Below, piece after piece: positions 28,643 through 36,636 of a stretch of DNA of 64,000 nt. The number at the start of each line of letters is the position of its first letter. Position 1 is the first letter of the stretch. Location of the stretch: contig NZ_WKJJ01000014.1 of assembly GCF_009674485.1 (NCBI RefSeq), forward strand, positions 1-64,000, written 5' to 3'. This DNA is from Pseudoduganella rivuli. GTDB lineage: Bacteria > Pseudomonadota > Gammaproteobacteria > Burkholderiales > Burkholderiaceae_D. Both the position numbers and the translations under genes were made by a program. The notes below the pieces were generated by a model that was given only the letters and a program-made list of their open reading frames with translations, was not told where the DNA came from and did no database searches.

Positions 28643-30678
28643 CAAAAGCCTCCCACCAGTTTCAGCGCCAGCGTGCGGCTCTGGCGCATCAATGCTTCCT
28701 GGCGGAACGCGGGACCGGCCGGGTCGGCATAGCGCGCGTCGAACAGGTTGTAGACGCTGAACGACAGGTCCGTGTGCTGCGCCAGCCGGATCGAGCCCAG
28801 GGTGGCGTTGGTGACGCAATACCCTCCCGTCATGGCGTTCTCGGTGCGGCGCGCCGACATGCACTGGATTTCACCCGCCAGGCGCGCACGGTAGCCCAGC
28901 AGCGGCATCGCGGCATTCAGCTTGAACAGCCGCTGCGGCGAATTGACCAGCGCCGCGCCCCCGCTGTCGCGCACCCGCTGCCACGAATGGCTGGCGCGCA
29001 GGCGCAAGCCGTTGCCCACCTGCCGTTCGATCGACAATTCCGCGCCATTGGCCGTGGCGTGGTCCGTATTGAGGAATTGCAGCATGCCGTCGTCCAGCGT
29101 TTGCTGGGCGATCAAGTCGCGCGTGCTGTAGCGGAACAGCGCCAGCCGGGCAAAGCCGGGGTCGCCATAGCGGTGTTCCAGGATCAATTCCCGCGTGGAG
29201 ATGTGCTCGGCGTGCAGGGCGGGATTGGCCAGTTGCCCCCCTTCGCCGGGAAACGCGTAATACAGCTCGTACGCGTTGGGGGCCCGATAGGCGGTGCCAT
29301 AAATCAGCTTGGCCGTGTCGCTGGCATTGGCGTGCCAGATCAGCGCCACGCGCGGGTTGGTGTTGGCGCCGGTGGTATCGTCCCAGTCGTAGCGCAGGCC
29401 CGCGTTCAGGATCCAGCCCGGCGCCAATTGCACTTCGTCTTCGATGAACAGGCCCGCGCGGGCATCGGCGCGGTGGTCGTCCAGTTGCACGCTGTAAGGG
29501 AAATCGTAATTGAACTGGTCGCGCCGCCGGTTGCGCTGCACGTCCAGGCCCGCCACGATCTTTTGCGACGGCAGCCCGCTCCACGTCAGCTGCGCGCCGG
29601 CGCCATACCACGCCGCATGGTCGCCGTCGCCGCTGGCCCGGGGCAAGCCGGCATCATCCGGATAACTGCCGATACCGAAATAATCGGCCCGGCCCCAAAA
29701 GGCGTGCACCATGGCGCCGAGGTCCGGCGCCAGTTCGCCCGCATAGCCGGCGCGCACGAAGCTTTGCGTATCGCGCGTGTAATTGGGGGTGTCGAACACG
29801 GCGCCGAACGAACCGGTCGGTATCCCCTTGGTGCGCGCCACATAGGCCGCCGACACCGTCCATCCGCCATATGTTCCCTTGGCGTACAGGCTGTGGCTGC
29901 GGTCGTAATCGAGGCCGCGCGCCACGCCATGGTTTTGATCCGGTGTATCGTATTCGGGGAAATACAAGTCCTGGCCGCGCCGCGTATATGCGCTGGCCGA
30001 CAGCACCGCGTCGGCGCCATTCTGCCCGTGCCAGCCATGCGTCACGCGCACCCGCTTTTCGCCAAAGCCGGCCCCCGCCACCGCCACCTGCGTGCCGGTC
30101 TTGCTGCTGCCCGTGCGCGTGATGACGTTAATCACGCCAAACAGCGCATTGGCGCCATACACGGCCGAGCCGGGTCCCGGCACATATTCGATGCGCTGCA
30201 CCAGGTCCATGTCGAGCAAGCCATCGGTGCCGACCATCGCCTGGTCATACACGGCATCGTTGGTGCGCATGCCATCGATCAGCAACAGGAAGCGGCTGTC
30301 GTAATCGCCGGGACGCAGGAAGCCGCGCGCGCCCAGGTAACTGTAGTTACGGTCGTTGGTGACGTACAGGCCCGGCAGCGACGCCAGCGCATCGCCCAGT
30401 GTGCGCCAGCCATGGTCGCGGATATCCTGCGCCGTCAGCACCACGACGGCGGACGGCGCATCGGCGATCGCCTGCGCAAAGCGCGACGGGGACGTGACGA
30501 CCTGCAATTCCAGTAATTGCTCCAGCGGCAGCACGGCCAGTTCATCGCTACCGCTGTCGGGATTGATTTTCTGCGGGGGAATGGGAACAGCAGCAGCGCA
30601 TGTGGTAACCGCGCCGGCGGCGACAGCGAGCGCCAGTCGGGCGGCTCGCAAAGGGTGCAACCTCGTGACCATAACCAT
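28642..30678 (-). CDS. TonB-dependent outer-membrane receptor
   Basis: 678 aa with signal peptide ('AVAAGAVTTCAAAVP'). Plug domain at about 45-165 ('PSAVVVLTAQDIRDHGWRTL', 'LLLIDGMRTND', 'IEYVPGPGSAVYGANALFGVINV'), then a 22-strand-type barrel ending in aromatic 'LKLVGGF'. Ligand unknown; no Fur- or cobalamin-type signal seen. First gene of a coupled operon with yfiR and the GGDEF-EAL gene, suggesting that ligand uptake or surface state feeds c-di-GMP signalling. ATG 30672 is an alternative start. Confidence 0.85.
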   Translation of the reverse strand: MVMVTRLHPLRAARLALAVAAGAVTTCAAAVPIPPQKINPDSGSDELAVLPLEQLLELQVVTSPSRFAQAIADAPSAVVVLTAQDIRDHGWRTLGDALASLPGLYVTNDRNYSYLGARGFLRPGDYDSRFLLLIDGMRTNDAVYDQAMVGTDGLLDMDLVQRIEYVPGPGSAVYGANALFGVINVITRTGSSKTGTQVAVAGAGFGEKRVRVTHGWHGQNGADAVLSASAYTRRGQDLYFPEYDTPDQNHGVARGLDYDRSHSLYAKGTYGGWTVSAAYVARTKGIPTGSFGAVFDTPNYTRDTQSFVRAGYAGELAPDLGAMVHAFWGRADYFGIGSYPDDAGLPRASGDGDHAAWYGAGAQLTWSGLPSQKIVAGLDVQRNRRRDQFNYDFPYSVQLDDHRADARAGLFIEDEVQLAPGWILNAGLRYDWDDTTGANTNPRVALIWHANASDTAKLIYGTAYRAPNAYELYYAFPGEGGQLANPALHAEHISTRELILEHRYGDPGFARLALFRYSTRDLIAQQTLDDGMLQFLNTDHATANGAELSIERQVGNGLRLRASHSWQRVRDSGGAALVNSPQRLFKLNAAMPLLGYRARLAGEIQCMSARRTENAMTGGYCVTNATLGSIRLAQHTDLSFSVYNLFDARYADPAGPAFRQEALMRQSRTLALKLVGGF

Positions 30679-30911
30679 TCTTTCAGGGTTTGCGGAAAGC
30701 TGGCGGCCCTGTGATCTGCCCGCATCGATGCACACGATGCAGTGTCACATCGGCGGCCGGGCTGCAGGCCGGACCGCCGCAAGCGAATGCATGTTACACG
30801 GTAATGCGTGAAATGGGTGTCAACTGTTGCTTACAAGCATCCATTTGTGGTCATGGATGTTGCAAAGATGCATTTTTGATGAAGATATGTTAGGGCGCTT
30901 CAAGGTTGGCT

Positions 30912-31367
30912 TCAGTGCTGGCCGTTCGCTTGCTGCGCCCACGTCATGATATTGCGCGCATCCATCGCGCCCGGCTGGCGCGCCACTTCGCGTCCCCCTT
31001 TGAACAGCGCCAGCGTGGGAATACTGCGGATCGCGTAGCGGGCCGCCAGGTCTTGCGCTTCTTCCGTGTTGACCTTGACGACACGGTACATGGGTTCCAG
31101 CCCCATGGCCGCCTGCTCGAAGAATGGCGCCATCTGCCGGCACGGGCCGCACCACGGCGCCCAGAAGTCCACCAGCACGGGCAAATCGCTGCGGCTGATG
31201 TGCTTGTCGAACCGCGCGCTGGTCAAGTCCACCGGCTTGCCGGCAAACAGTTCGCGATGGCACGCGCCGCACGCGGGGGTATGGGACAGCTTGACTGCGG
31301 GCACCCGGTTGACGGCGTCGCAATGGGGGCAAACGATGTGCAGGTTGTCGGGGACTTGTGATTCCAT
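30912..31367 (-). CDS. trxC: thioredoxin 2
   Basis: 151 aa. N-terminal zinc ribbon with two CxxC pairs ('CPHCDAVNR', 'CGACHRELF') and thioredoxin active site 'WCGPCRQM', followed by 'IRSIPTLALFKGG'. Cytoplasmic oxidative-stress thioredoxin. AGGAAG nine bases before ATG 31367; an in-frame TTG at 31373 is less likely. The 233 bp between its stop and the receptor start holds a 7-bp hairpin (near 30840-30860) without a T-run. Confidence 0.95.
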   Translation of the reverse strand: MESQVPDNLHIVCPHCDAVNRVPAVKLSHTPACGACHRELFAGKPVDLTSARFDKHISRSDLPVLVDFWAPWCGPCRQMAPFFEQAAMGLEPMYRVVKVNTEEAQDLAARYAIRSIPTLALFKGGREVARQPGAMDARNIMTWAQQANGQH

Positions 31368-31448
31368 GGCCAATCATCTTCCTGTTACAAAATGCCGCCA
31401 ATGTAACAGAAATGCGGGCCCGGCAGCGCGGGCCTGCGTGTCGCCGTC

Positions 31449-31964
31449 TTACACGGCGGGCACTGCCGCCACGCCGGCGCCGTGGTAAGTGGTGATGCAG
31501 CGCAGCAGGCGGCCATTGAATACGCCGTTGCACAGCCCGAACAGCGCGCACGCCGCCATCGCGAAATCCGTGTTATGGGCCAGCGCCGGCTGCATGCCCA
31601 TCGCGGCGGCCACCACGTATTTACCCAGGAACACCGCCATCATCAGCGCCAGCGGTGTCCAGCTGCCGCGCAATTGCACGGTGCGGGCCGCGCGGTCGAC
31701 GCCGGCCATTTGGCCGTCCGACAGACGCCACGCCAGCGCCGTGCCTGCCGCCATGGCGGCCAGCCACGCGGCCAGCACCGTGGCGCCGCCATCGAAGCGG
31801 CCCGCGATGCTGGTCAGGCCCAGCACCAGCATCACGGCCGGCATGATGTACAGGCTGCGGTACGACACCACGCGGTCGCGGCTCGATGCAACGCCACGCA
31901 CGATGAGGAAGGCGAGGATGGCCCAGACATAAACCGGGGTGTGGCTGACGATTTGCTGCAGCAT
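31449..31964 (-). CDS. DUF6622-like membrane protein
   Basis: 171 aa with about five helices. Starts 'MLQQIVSHTPVYVWAILAFLIVRG', resembling the DUF6622 family of Burkholderiales. Function unknown. GGAG seven bases before ATG 31964. Sits upstream of trxC on the same strand, 81 bp away. Confidence 0.7.
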   Translation of the reverse strand: MLQQIVSHTPVYVWAILAFLIVRGVASSRDRVVSYRSLYIMPAVMLVLGLTSIAGRFDGGATVLAAWLAAMAAGTALAWRLSDGQMAGVDRAARTVQLRGSWTPLALMMAVFLGKYVVAAAMGMQPALAHNTDFAMAACALFGLCNGVFNGRLLRCITTYHGAGVAAVPAV

Positions 31965-32095
31965 GGTGATCTCCGTGTAGTGGGTTGCGATGGACGTACT
32001 GTGCCTGCGGCGCCCCGCGCCGGCCACCCGCGTGCGACGAAAGCGGGAAATCGGGGAGCGAAACAGCGATGGATGGCGATACTACGGAAATGTAT

Positions 32096-32131
32096 CGGGT
32101 TTGTAACCCGGCAACTTTTACAGTTGCTTTT
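32096..32131 (+). promoter_or_regulatory. tandem hairpins ending in T-run in S10 peptidase leader
   Basis: Two abutting 6-bp hairpins: CGGGTT-TGT-AACCCG (32096-32110) and GCAACT-TTTAC-AGTTGC (32111-32127), the second followed by TTTT. They lie 42 bp before the peptidase start, in a divergent promoter region where no upstream rightward gene needs a terminator, so attenuation is possible. Confidence 0.4.
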
Positions 32132-32172
32132 GTGGAAAACTATGCGGCTTCACAATCAGGAGTTTCTCACCG

Positions 32173-33726
32173 ATGAAACCGCTTACCCGCCTCGCCCCCA
32201 TGTTGATGCTGGCCCTGTCCACCGCGTATGCGCAGCAGGGTCCCGACGCCAAAGCCGAAGCCAAGGCCGATGTCAAAGCGGAAGCCAAACCCGCGGCGCC
32301 GGCCCAGTTCGAGCGGGCGCTGAAAGCGGAATCGGCGGTGACGAAAACGGGCCAGGTGACCATCAAGGGCAAGGTGGTGCCGTATAAAGTCACGGCCGGC
32401 ACGCAGCCGGTGTGGGACAAGGATGGCAAAGTCATCGCCTCGCTGTTCTACACGTATTACCAGCGCAGCGACGTGGCGGACAAGGCGAAACGGCCGCTGG
32501 TGCTGTCGTTCAACGGCGGTCCCGGTTCCGCCTCGGTGTGGATGCACGTCGCCTACACGGGCCCGAAAATGCTGAACATCGATGACGAAGGCTACCCGCT
32601 GCAACCGTACGGTGTGCGCGACAATCCTCATTCGATCCTGGACGTGGCCGATATCATCTTCATCGACCCCGTCAACACGGGCTTTTCCCGCATCCTCGAC
32701 GCCAAGGCCGACCGCGCCACCTTCTTTGGCGTGAATGCCGACGTGGCCTACCTGGCCGAGTGGCTCAATACCTTTGTCTCGCGCGAAGGCCGCTGGACGT
32801 CGCCCAAATACCTGATCGGCGAAAGCTATGGCACCACGCGCGTGGCGGGCCTGGCGCTGGAATTGCAGAATGCGCACTGGATGTATCTGAACGGTGTGAT
32901 CCTGGTCTCGCCCACCGAGCTGGGTTTGAAACGCGACGGCATTGTCGGCGATGCGCTGAACCTGCCGTATTTCACGGCCACCGCGTGGTACCAGAAAAAG
33001 CTGCCGGCCGACTTGCAGGCCAGGGACTTGAAGGACGTGTTGCCCGAAGCGGAAGCGTTCACGGTGGATGAACTGATCCCCGCGCTGGCCAAGGGCGGCT
33101 TCCTCGATCCGCAAAAGAAAGCGCTGATGGCCGCCAAGGTCGCGCGCTATGCCGGCATCAGTGAAAAAGCCGTATTGCAGCACAACCTCGTGGTCCCCAC
33201 CGAATTCTTCTGGAAGGAATTGCTGCGCGACCAGGGTTACACGGTGGGCCGCCTCGATTCCCGCTACAAGGGTATCGACCGGACCGACGCCGGCGACAAG
33301 GTCGATTACAACGCGGAACTCACGTCATGGCTGCATTCGTTCACGCCGGCGATCAACCACTACCTGCGCGATGTGCTGCAATACAAGACCGACATCAAGT
33401 ACAACGTGTTCGGCTCCGTGCACCCGTGGGACAACAAGAACGACACCACCGGGGAAAACCTGCGCAAGGCCATGGCCATGAACCCGTTCATGAAAGTCAT
33501 GGTGCAATCCGGCTATTACGATGGCGCCACCACATACTTCGATGCGAAATACACGATGTGGCAACTGGACCCCAGCGGCAAGATGCGCGACCGCCTGCGC
33601 TTCGAGGGTTACCGCAGCGGCCACATGATGTATTTGCGATCGGAAGACCTGGCCAAATCCACCGACGACTTGCGCGACTTTATCCGCTCGACCTTGCCGG
33701 CCGCCAATCAGCCGGCCAAATACTGA
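32173..33726 (+). CDS. secreted serine carboxypeptidase-like protein (peptidase S10)
   Basis: 517 aa. Signal peptide (cleavage after 'STAYA'), then a low-complexity Ala/Lys/Glu linker (about 22-45). S10 signatures: 'FNGGPGSASVWMH', nucleophile Ser in 'IGESYGTTR', and C-terminal catalytic His in 'EGYRSGHMMY'. Alpha/beta-hydrolase fold; probably periplasmic. AGGAG ten bases upstream. Codon use is ordinary. Confidence 0.9.
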   Translation: MKPLTRLAPMLMLALSTAYAQQGPDAKAEAKADVKAEAKPAAPAQFERALKAESAVTKTGQVTIKGKVVPYKVTAGTQPVWDKDGKVIASLFYTYYQRSDVADKAKRPLVLSFNGGPGSASVWMHVAYTGPKMLNIDDEGYPLQPYGVRDNPHSILDVADIIFIDPVNTGFSRILDAKADRATFFGVNADVAYLAEWLNTFVSREGRWTSPKYLIGESYGTTRVAGLALELQNAHWMYLNGVILVSPTELGLKRDGIVGDALNLPYFTATAWYQKKLPADLQARDLKDVLPEAEAFTVDELIPALAKGGFLDPQKKALMAAKVARYAGISEKAVLQHNLVVPTEFFWKELLRDQGYTVGRLDSRYKGIDRTDAGDKVDYNAELTSWLHSFTPAINHYLRDVLQYKTDIKYNVFGSVHPWDNKNDTTGENLRKAMAMNPFMKVMVQSGYYDGATTYFDAKYTMWQLDPSGKMRDRLRFEGYRSGHMMYLRSEDLAKSTDDLRDFIRSTLPAANQPAKY

Positions 33727-33735
33727 CACCCGTGG

Positions 33736-33762
33736 GGCCGCCGCAACGGCGGCCTGTTATTT
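33736..33762 (+). terminator. intrinsic terminator after S10 peptidase gene
   Basis: Perfect 7-bp stem GGCCGCC/GGCGGCC (33736-33742 with 33748-33754), 5-base loop, then TGTTATTT. Ten bases after the stop codon. Confidence 0.65.
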
Positions 33763-33845
33763 CGATACAAGGTTACTTAATTTGCATGCTTTTCGTGTAA
33801 GATTGTTTCCGCTCATTGTCGAGCAGAAACAATCAGGGTCGGAAG

Positions 33846-34538
33846 ATGCATGTAGAAGTACCGAAAAAAGGCGCGCTGGCGTCGTTGAAAACGTTTGCTG
33901 CCGAGTACGCGATGATTGTCGTCAGTATCCTGACGGCGCTGGCGCTGGAACACGCGGCGACCAGCTGGCACCGCAAGCACCAGGCGCACGAGGCGGAAGA
34001 CCGCATCAAGGCGGAAATAGCCTATAACCTCGCGGAGTTACGTAAGAACATCGCAAGGAACGAGCTTGAAATTAAAAAATTCAGCGAACTCCGCGAATTG
34101 ATGCGCGACGCCATCGAACAGGGCGACGATAAAACCGGACAGGACAAAGCGGCATTTACCGCAGAACTGAACCGCCGACACAAGGAAAAAACGCGGGGCC
34201 ACTTCGATCTGAAAGTCGGCACCCCCGTCCTGCGGCGCGAGGCGTGGGAAGTTGCCGTGGCAAGCCAGGCCGCCAGCTGGATCGATACCGCCGCACTGCA
34301 ACGCTATTCCAGCGTCTATGCCACCCAACGCGACATGACGCCCTTCCTTAATTCAACCATTACCACGCTCAGCGGTCCCGCGGTCCTGGGTACCATGACA
34401 CAAATGTCCGTGAAGGGCACGAAAACAACTCGGGAAATTTTTCAGTTCTACGCCGACCTGTGCAACACGTTGCAATTACTACAAGGGAGCATGAAGGACC
34501 TGGAATCGACCATCACGCAAAACATGGGAAAAGCGTGA
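33846..34538 (+). CDS. membrane-anchored coiled-coil protein, unknown
   Basis: 230 aa. One N-terminal helix ('IVVSILTALALEHAAT', about 22-38), then a long charged, probably coiled-coil region (40-110) rich in Glu/Lys/Arg, then 'LRREAWEVAVASQA' and an alpha-helical C-terminus. No known domain recognised. ATG 33846 with AGGG upstream is preferred to TTG 33816. The coding sequence is less GC-rich in third positions than its neighbours, hinting at recent arrival. Confidence 0.65.
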   Translation: MHVEVPKKGALASLKTFAAEYAMIVVSILTALALEHAATSWHRKHQAHEAEDRIKAEIAYNLAELRKNIARNELEIKKFSELRELMRDAIEQGDDKTGQDKAAFTAELNRRHKEKTRGHFDLKVGTPVLRREAWEVAVASQAASWIDTAALQRYSSVYATQRDMTPFLNSTITTLSGPAVLGTMTQMSVKGTKTTREIFQFYADLCNTLQLLQGSMKDLESTITQNMGKA

Positions 34539-34560
34539 CGTACTGCCGCTGGCAGAGGTA

Positions 34561-35232
34561 TCACTCCGCCAGCGGCACAATCAGGTACTCGCCTTCATTC
34601 CCCGCCCGGTTCAATTCCGGGCTGACCTTGAACCACTCGAACGCTTCCGGCCCCAGCGCCATCGAACGGGCCAGCATTTCCGCCTGTTCGGTGGACAGCG
34701 CCGGGTCCAGCCATACAGCCGCATCGGCCGCATTCAGGCACACGGGGCGGCGGTCGTGGATATCGACCATGCCGCCGGAAGCGTCCGCCGTGACCAGTAC
34801 GAAGCCTGATTCCGCCTTGTGTTCCTTGAACGGCCCGAAGTTGGCCAGCGCCAGCATGAAGATGGGTTCGCGGTCCTTGCGGTGGATATGCCACGGCTGG
34901 CGGTGGCCCTTTTCGCCGGTCCATTCATACCAGCCGTAGGCGGGCACCAGCGCCCGTCCCGTCTTCAGCAGGCGGCCCCAGTAATTGTTCGTGATTTTTT
35001 CCAGCCGCGCGTTGTAAGCGACCGGCAATTTCTCGGCGGCCCAGCGGGCCCGGTAGCCCCAGTACAAATCGTCCACCACCAATTGCCCGTCTTCCATGTG
35101 CATGATGGGGCGGTATGTGCCGGGCGCGGCATTGACGGTCGGCGCGGCGTCGCTGCGGATCGCCGCATCGGCCCAGCCGAACGCGGCGACAAAGCGCCGC
35201 GCGATATCGTTTTGATCGAAGCGTCCGCACAT
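34561..35232 (-). CDS. SRAP domain protein (YedK/HMCES family)
   Basis: 223 aa. The family forms a thiazolidine crosslink to abasic sites in single-stranded DNA through the N-terminal Cys2. Here the protein begins 'MCGRF', so the start must be 35232; a ten-residue upstream extension is rejected. Other catalytic-site elements: 'YNARLEK', 'VPAYGWYEW' (Glu) and 'DIHDRRPV' (His). Length is normal. Confidence 0.9.
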   Translation of the reverse strand: MCGRFDQNDIARRFVAAFGWADAAIRSDAAPTVNAAPGTYRPIMHMEDGQLVVDDLYWGYRARWAAEKLPVAYNARLEKITNNYWGRLLKTGRALVPAYGWYEWTGEKGHRQPWHIHRKDREPIFMLALANFGPFKEHKAESGFVLVTADASGGMVDIHDRRPVCLNAADAAVWLDPALSTEQAEMLARSMALGPEAFEWFKVSPELNRAGNEGEYLIVPLAE

Positions 35233-35268
35233 GTTGCCATCATAGCAGCATGCCACGGACACGGAGAT

Positions 35269-36414
35269 TCAATCGGTGCGGCCGGCGCCCTGCCACACCA
35301 CGGCGTCATCGACCGTGTACAGCTGGCATGGCTGCGCGCTCTTGGACTGGCACGCGGCCAGCGCATTGTGGCGCGGGTCTTCGCCCTCTTCCGCCCAGCC
35401 CCAGGCGCCGCTGGCCGACACGGCAAAGGCGCGCGGCATTTGCCGGTTCAGGAAGTCTTTATAAGCGGCACGGCCATTGGCCTGCAGGTAAGGCAAGGCG
35501 GACACGTCTTCCAGCGCGGCGTACTGGCTGGGCGCCTGCACGCCCGGATCGGCCAGCGCGTAGCGTTCCTGGAATGGCATGCCGATGCTTTCCAGGAAAC
35601 GGGCCGCCTGTGGCAGCCACACGGCTTCGCCATCGCGGCTGGCCAGCATGGTGTGCGCGTCGCGCTTGAATGGGCCGAACGCGACCAGCTCGGCGCGGCC
35701 GCCCGCGCCCGTATACGCCTGGTGCAGGCGGCCCGCCAATGCGGGCGGGAAATACTGGTCATTGGCGCCATACATCCACAGGCTGGCCACCTTGCCGCGG
35801 CGGCCATATTCGCCAAACGCGCGCACCAGCGCTTCCTGCCAGTCGCAATTGCCGCCGACCATTTTCAGGCCACCGGCGAAATTCATCACGCCGCGCACGC
35901 CGGCCACCGGTTGCGTGGCCAATGCCATCGTGGCCAGGCCGCCATACGATTGGCCCGCCACCACGATGTGTTGCGCATCGACCCAGTCCTGTCGGCTGGC
36001 GTAGCGGATCACGTCGCGCACGTCGTTGGCTTGCGTATAACCATTGGCCGTCATGTTGCAGCCATGTTCGACATATTTACCGGTGGAATTCGAAAAACCC
36101 GTGCGCATCGGCACCATGACGGCATAGCCGCGCCGCACGAAGGCGCTCGCCATATAGACGAAGCGGTCGCGCGACTGCAATTTCGGATCACCCGGCGCCT
36201 TGCCGTGGTTAATCACCAATAAGGGAAACGGACCGGGACCATCCGGTTTATACACCGTGGTTTCCAGCGACACCGCCAGGGTCGGTCCGGCCGGTACGCG
36301 GATCACTTCCTCGTTCAAATGCGTCACAGGCAACGTCAGCGGCAATGCTGCAATCGCAGGGACAGCGGACAACGTGGCCAGGGCGGCGGCTAAGCGTCGG
36401 ATGGCGGCAAACAT
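35269..36414 (-). CDS. secreted alpha/beta hydrolase (dienelactone hydrolase-like)
   Basis: 381 aa with signal peptide (cleavage after 'VPAIA'). 'LLVINHGKAPG' forms the oxyanion region and 'VVAGQSYGGLATMA' the nucleophile elbow (Ser). The catalytic Asp is probably in 'MYGANDQYFPP', the His in 'RDAHTMLASRDG'. Substrate unknown. Confidence 0.8.
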   Translation of the reverse strand: MFAAIRRLAAALATLSAVPAIAALPLTLPVTHLNEEVIRVPAGPTLAVSLETTVYKPDGPGPFPLLVINHGKAPGDPKLQSRDRFVYMASAFVRRGYAVMVPMRTGFSNSTGKYVEHGCNMTANGYTQANDVRDVIRYASRQDWVDAQHIVVAGQSYGGLATMALATQPVAGVRGVMNFAGGLKMVGGNCDWQEALVRAFGEYGRRGKVASLWMYGANDQYFPPALAGRLHQAYTGAGGRAELVAFGPFKRDAHTMLASRDGEAVWLPQAARFLESIGMPFQERYALADPGVQAPSQYAALEDVSALPYLQANGRAAYKDFLNRQMPRAFAVSASGAWGWAEEGEDPRHNALAACQSKSAQPCQLYTVDDAVVWQGAGRTD

Positions 36415-36504
36415 GTCGGTGATTCGCTCCGGAAATTGATTGAGGCAGAGAATCCCGATGATGCCGTCTGCCTTTTTTCAAGGCAATACCAGAAGGGAAA
36501 TTTC

Positions 36505-36557
36505 CGCAAAATTTTTTCCGCAACGCACATGCCGCATGCCTGAAAAATAATTTTGCG
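36505..36557. repeat. inverted repeat upstream of DUF4331 gene
   Basis: CGCAAAATT (36505-36513) and AATTTTGCG (36549-36557) form a 9-bp inverted repeat that continues as TTTTC/GAAAA with a 2-base bulge. It sits in the AT-rich divergent region between the hydrolase and DUF4331 genes and may be a regulatory site or an extended hairpin. Confidence 0.4.
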
Positions 36558-36636
36558 TTTTTTGAATCCACTGCCGCCCATGCCGCGTCTAAGCAGGTGC
36601 AGTCCTTTGCAACCACACACCGACATGGGGGTAGAA

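Noticed and set aside
28774..30516. long plus-strand frame opposite the TonB receptor
   Set aside because: Antisense shadow of a high-GC gene: His/Arg/Val-rich, no domains. The receptor on the minus strand has clear plug motifs.
36467..36486. TGCCTT-TTTTC-AAGGCA as an intrinsic terminator
   Set aside because: The T-run is in the loop rather than after the stem, and both flanking genes read away from it.
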